A DNA stretch of 6,404 bases, from contig PAUV01000074.1 of NCBI GenBank assembly GCA_002712845.1, positions 1-6,404 on the forward strand, read 5' to 3'. Below the pieces are notes generated by a model that was given only the letters and a program-made list of their open reading frames with translations, had not been told where the DNA came from and did no database searches. The stretch comes from Rhodopirellula sp. Its GTDB lineage: Bacteria; Planctomycetota; Planctomycetia; Pirellulales; Pirellulaceae. The number at the start of each line of letters is the position of its first letter. Positions within the stretch are counted from its first letter, which is position 1. Positions 5,337 to 6,404 of the stretch are shown piece after piece. Made by a program: the position numbers and the translations under genes.

Positions 5337-6404
5337 CTACCTGTTTGGGATCATCCCACGCACGACATCAACAAGTCGTTCAAGGTCATGCTCATCATTG
5401 TAGGCATGAATAGCGGCTCTGACTCCGCCGTCTCGGCACGATAACACGACCTTTTGTCGCATTGCTTCTTTCCTGATGGCGGCAGGCTCAAGTCCGGGGA
5501 CTTCGAACGTCACAATTCCACTTTGGTGCTGTGCTGCACTGGGGAATCGAGTCATCGCGCCAGCACTCGTGAGGCCTTGGTCGAGTGCTGCCGCTAAGTG
5601 GCAGATTCGCTCAGAAATTGCATGTTGCCCCAGTTCATTCCTGATATCGATGATCATTTGCAGGCTTGCCGAAAGTGCAGCTGCCCCGATCATGTTGGCT
5701 GAGCCCGCTTCGAAACGGGCTGCGGAATCCCTGAGCTCAAGCGAGGGTGCGGCATAATTGAACGAGTTTTTGACGCTGCCCCAGCCCACGTTCAGGCAAC
5801 GCAGTTGATCTAAATGGCGTTTGGCAATCATGGCCACCCCGGCACCCTCGGGGCCGAGCAGCCATTTGTGTCCATCGGCAGCTAGAAAGTCGACCGGGGT
5901 TTTTTTCAGATCCAGTGGATAGATTCCGAGTCCCTGGATTGCGTCCAGAAAGACGAGAACCCCTCGTTGATGGGCCTGTTCGACCAGATTTTCAAGGTCG
6001 ATCCGGAATCCGCTTGCGTAGCCAACCCAGCTAACTGAGATCATTCGAGTGGTGTCGTCTACCTGTGACATCAGCGATTCGACGGTCACTTCGCCATTTT
6101 GGCGGGGAGCCATTCGCACCTCGACCCCTTTGGACTGCTGATTTTGCCAGGGAAACAAGTTGCTGGGAAATTCGCCCTCAGGAAGGACCACACTGTCCCC
6201 ATTTTGCCACGGCCAACCTTCGGCGACGAGGTTGATGCCTGTCGTGGTGTTGGGAACCAGGCAGATCTCATTGTCGTCGCAATTGAGTAAACCGGCGAAT
6301 TGTTTCCGCAGTTTTTCGACTTTTGCGGCCCATTCAGGCCAGACGGTATCACCCTGCTCAGCCGCCTGAGCGGCAAAATGGGCAATCGCCTCGGCAGCGG
6401 GTTT
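5337..6404 (-). CDS. Class V PLP-dependent aminotransferase, 5' end outside the window
   Basis: The frame is open from the right edge to a TAG at 5337-5339, giving 355 visible residues; the family is usually about 370-400, so roughly 20-40 N-terminal residues are missing. Visible landmarks in order: VPNTTTGIN (50-58), a phosphate-side loop; SVSWVGYASGFRID (123-136); LDAIQGLG (153-160) with Asp154, which should contact the PLP pyridine nitrogen; ADGHKWLLGPEG (176-187) with Lys180, the Schiff-base lysine; ARFEAGS (229-235); and GGVRAAIHAYN (326-336) with Arg329, which probably binds the substrate carboxylate. The fold resembles SufS/Csd cysteine desulfurases and isopenicillin N epimerase-like enzymes, but the desulfurase segment R-x-G-x-H-C is absent. 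Cys323 sits in SCRDGG, close to but not in that motif, so I infer an aminotransferase, lyase or epimerase of unknown substrate. A GTG at 6191 is internal, not the start. coaD follows 199 bp downstream on the same strand. Confidence 0.9.
   Translation of the reverse strand, partial: KPAAEAIAHFAAQAAEQGDTVWPEWAAKVEKLRKQFAGLLNCDDNEICLVPNTTTGINLVAEGWPWQNGDSVVLPEGEFPSNLFPWQNQQSKGVEVRMAPRQNGEVTVESLMSQVDDTTRMISVSWVGYASGFRIDLENLVEQAHQRGVLVFLDAIQGLGIYPLDLKKTPVDFLAADGHKWLLGPEGAGVAMIAKRHLDQLRCLNVGWGSVKNSFNYAAPSLELRDSAARFEAGSANMIGAAALSASLQMIIDIRNELGQHAISERICHLAAALDQGLTSAGAMTRFPSAAQHQSGIVTFEVPGLEPAAIRKEAMRQKVVLSCRDGGVRAAIHAYNDEHDLERLVDVVRGMIPNR

Noticed and set aside
6189..6191. GTG as start of the aminotransferase gene
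   Set aside because: The frame continues upstream for 71 codons with the expected VPNTTTGIN motif, so this codon is an internal valine.
6086..6385. Minus frame of 99 codons at the right edge
   Set aside because: It is a shifted reading of the aminotransferase gene, whose true frame runs unbroken through the window edge with family motifs.
5337..6404. Cysteine desulfurase (SufS/IscS) assignment
   Set aside because: The conserved R-x-G-x-H-C segment is missing; only the general class V fold is supported.

Overview
The window looks like a stretch of a planctomycete chromosome, probably close to Rhodopirellula/Pirellulales. This is an inference from several signs: a lipoprotein-anchored DUF900 alpha/beta hydrolase with a very long Pro/Ser linker, a PGPGW-type small membrane protein, a class V aminotransferase of the non-desulfurase type, a secreted Ala/Val/Pro-rich protein, long spacers, moderate GC, and starts that mostly lack a Shine-Dalgarno sequence. 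There is no rRNA, tRNA, CRISPR array, insertion sequence or phage gene that I can recognise.

Layout. Positions 1-624 hold no convincing gene. Positions 636-1244 (+) encode a small exported low-complexity protein with the only clear ribosome binding site of the window. Positions 1245-1683 form the spacer between two convergent genes; it contains a hairpin and an odd array of 16-bp units in the order A-B-B-A. Everything from 1684 to the right edge lies on the minus strand. Read in the direction of transcription, it starts with a class V PLP-dependent aminotransferase whose 5' end is beyond the window edge. Next comes coaD (phosphopantetheine adenylyltransferase, coenzyme A synthesis), then a 697-residue putative lipoprotein with a DUF900 hydrolase domain, and last a 146-residue PGPGW-family membrane protein. 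The gaps between these four genes are about 175-240 bp, so they may be separate transcription units rather than a tight operon.

The genes do not form an obvious single pathway. coaD is a housekeeping gene; the aminotransferase has no assigned substrate; the hydrolase and the PGPGW protein both belong to the cell envelope. The most unusual object is the hydrolase. It has a lipobox at the N terminus, a linker of about 270 residues with internal repeats, and a two-helix membrane hairpin inserted between the first strand motif of the DUF900 domain and the rest of it. The short loop of that hairpin is positively charged, so lipid anchor and hairpin agree in placing the catalytic domain outside the cytoplasmic membrane. 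No complete new defence or mobile system is visible; the novelty is in protein architecture and small intergenic repeats.
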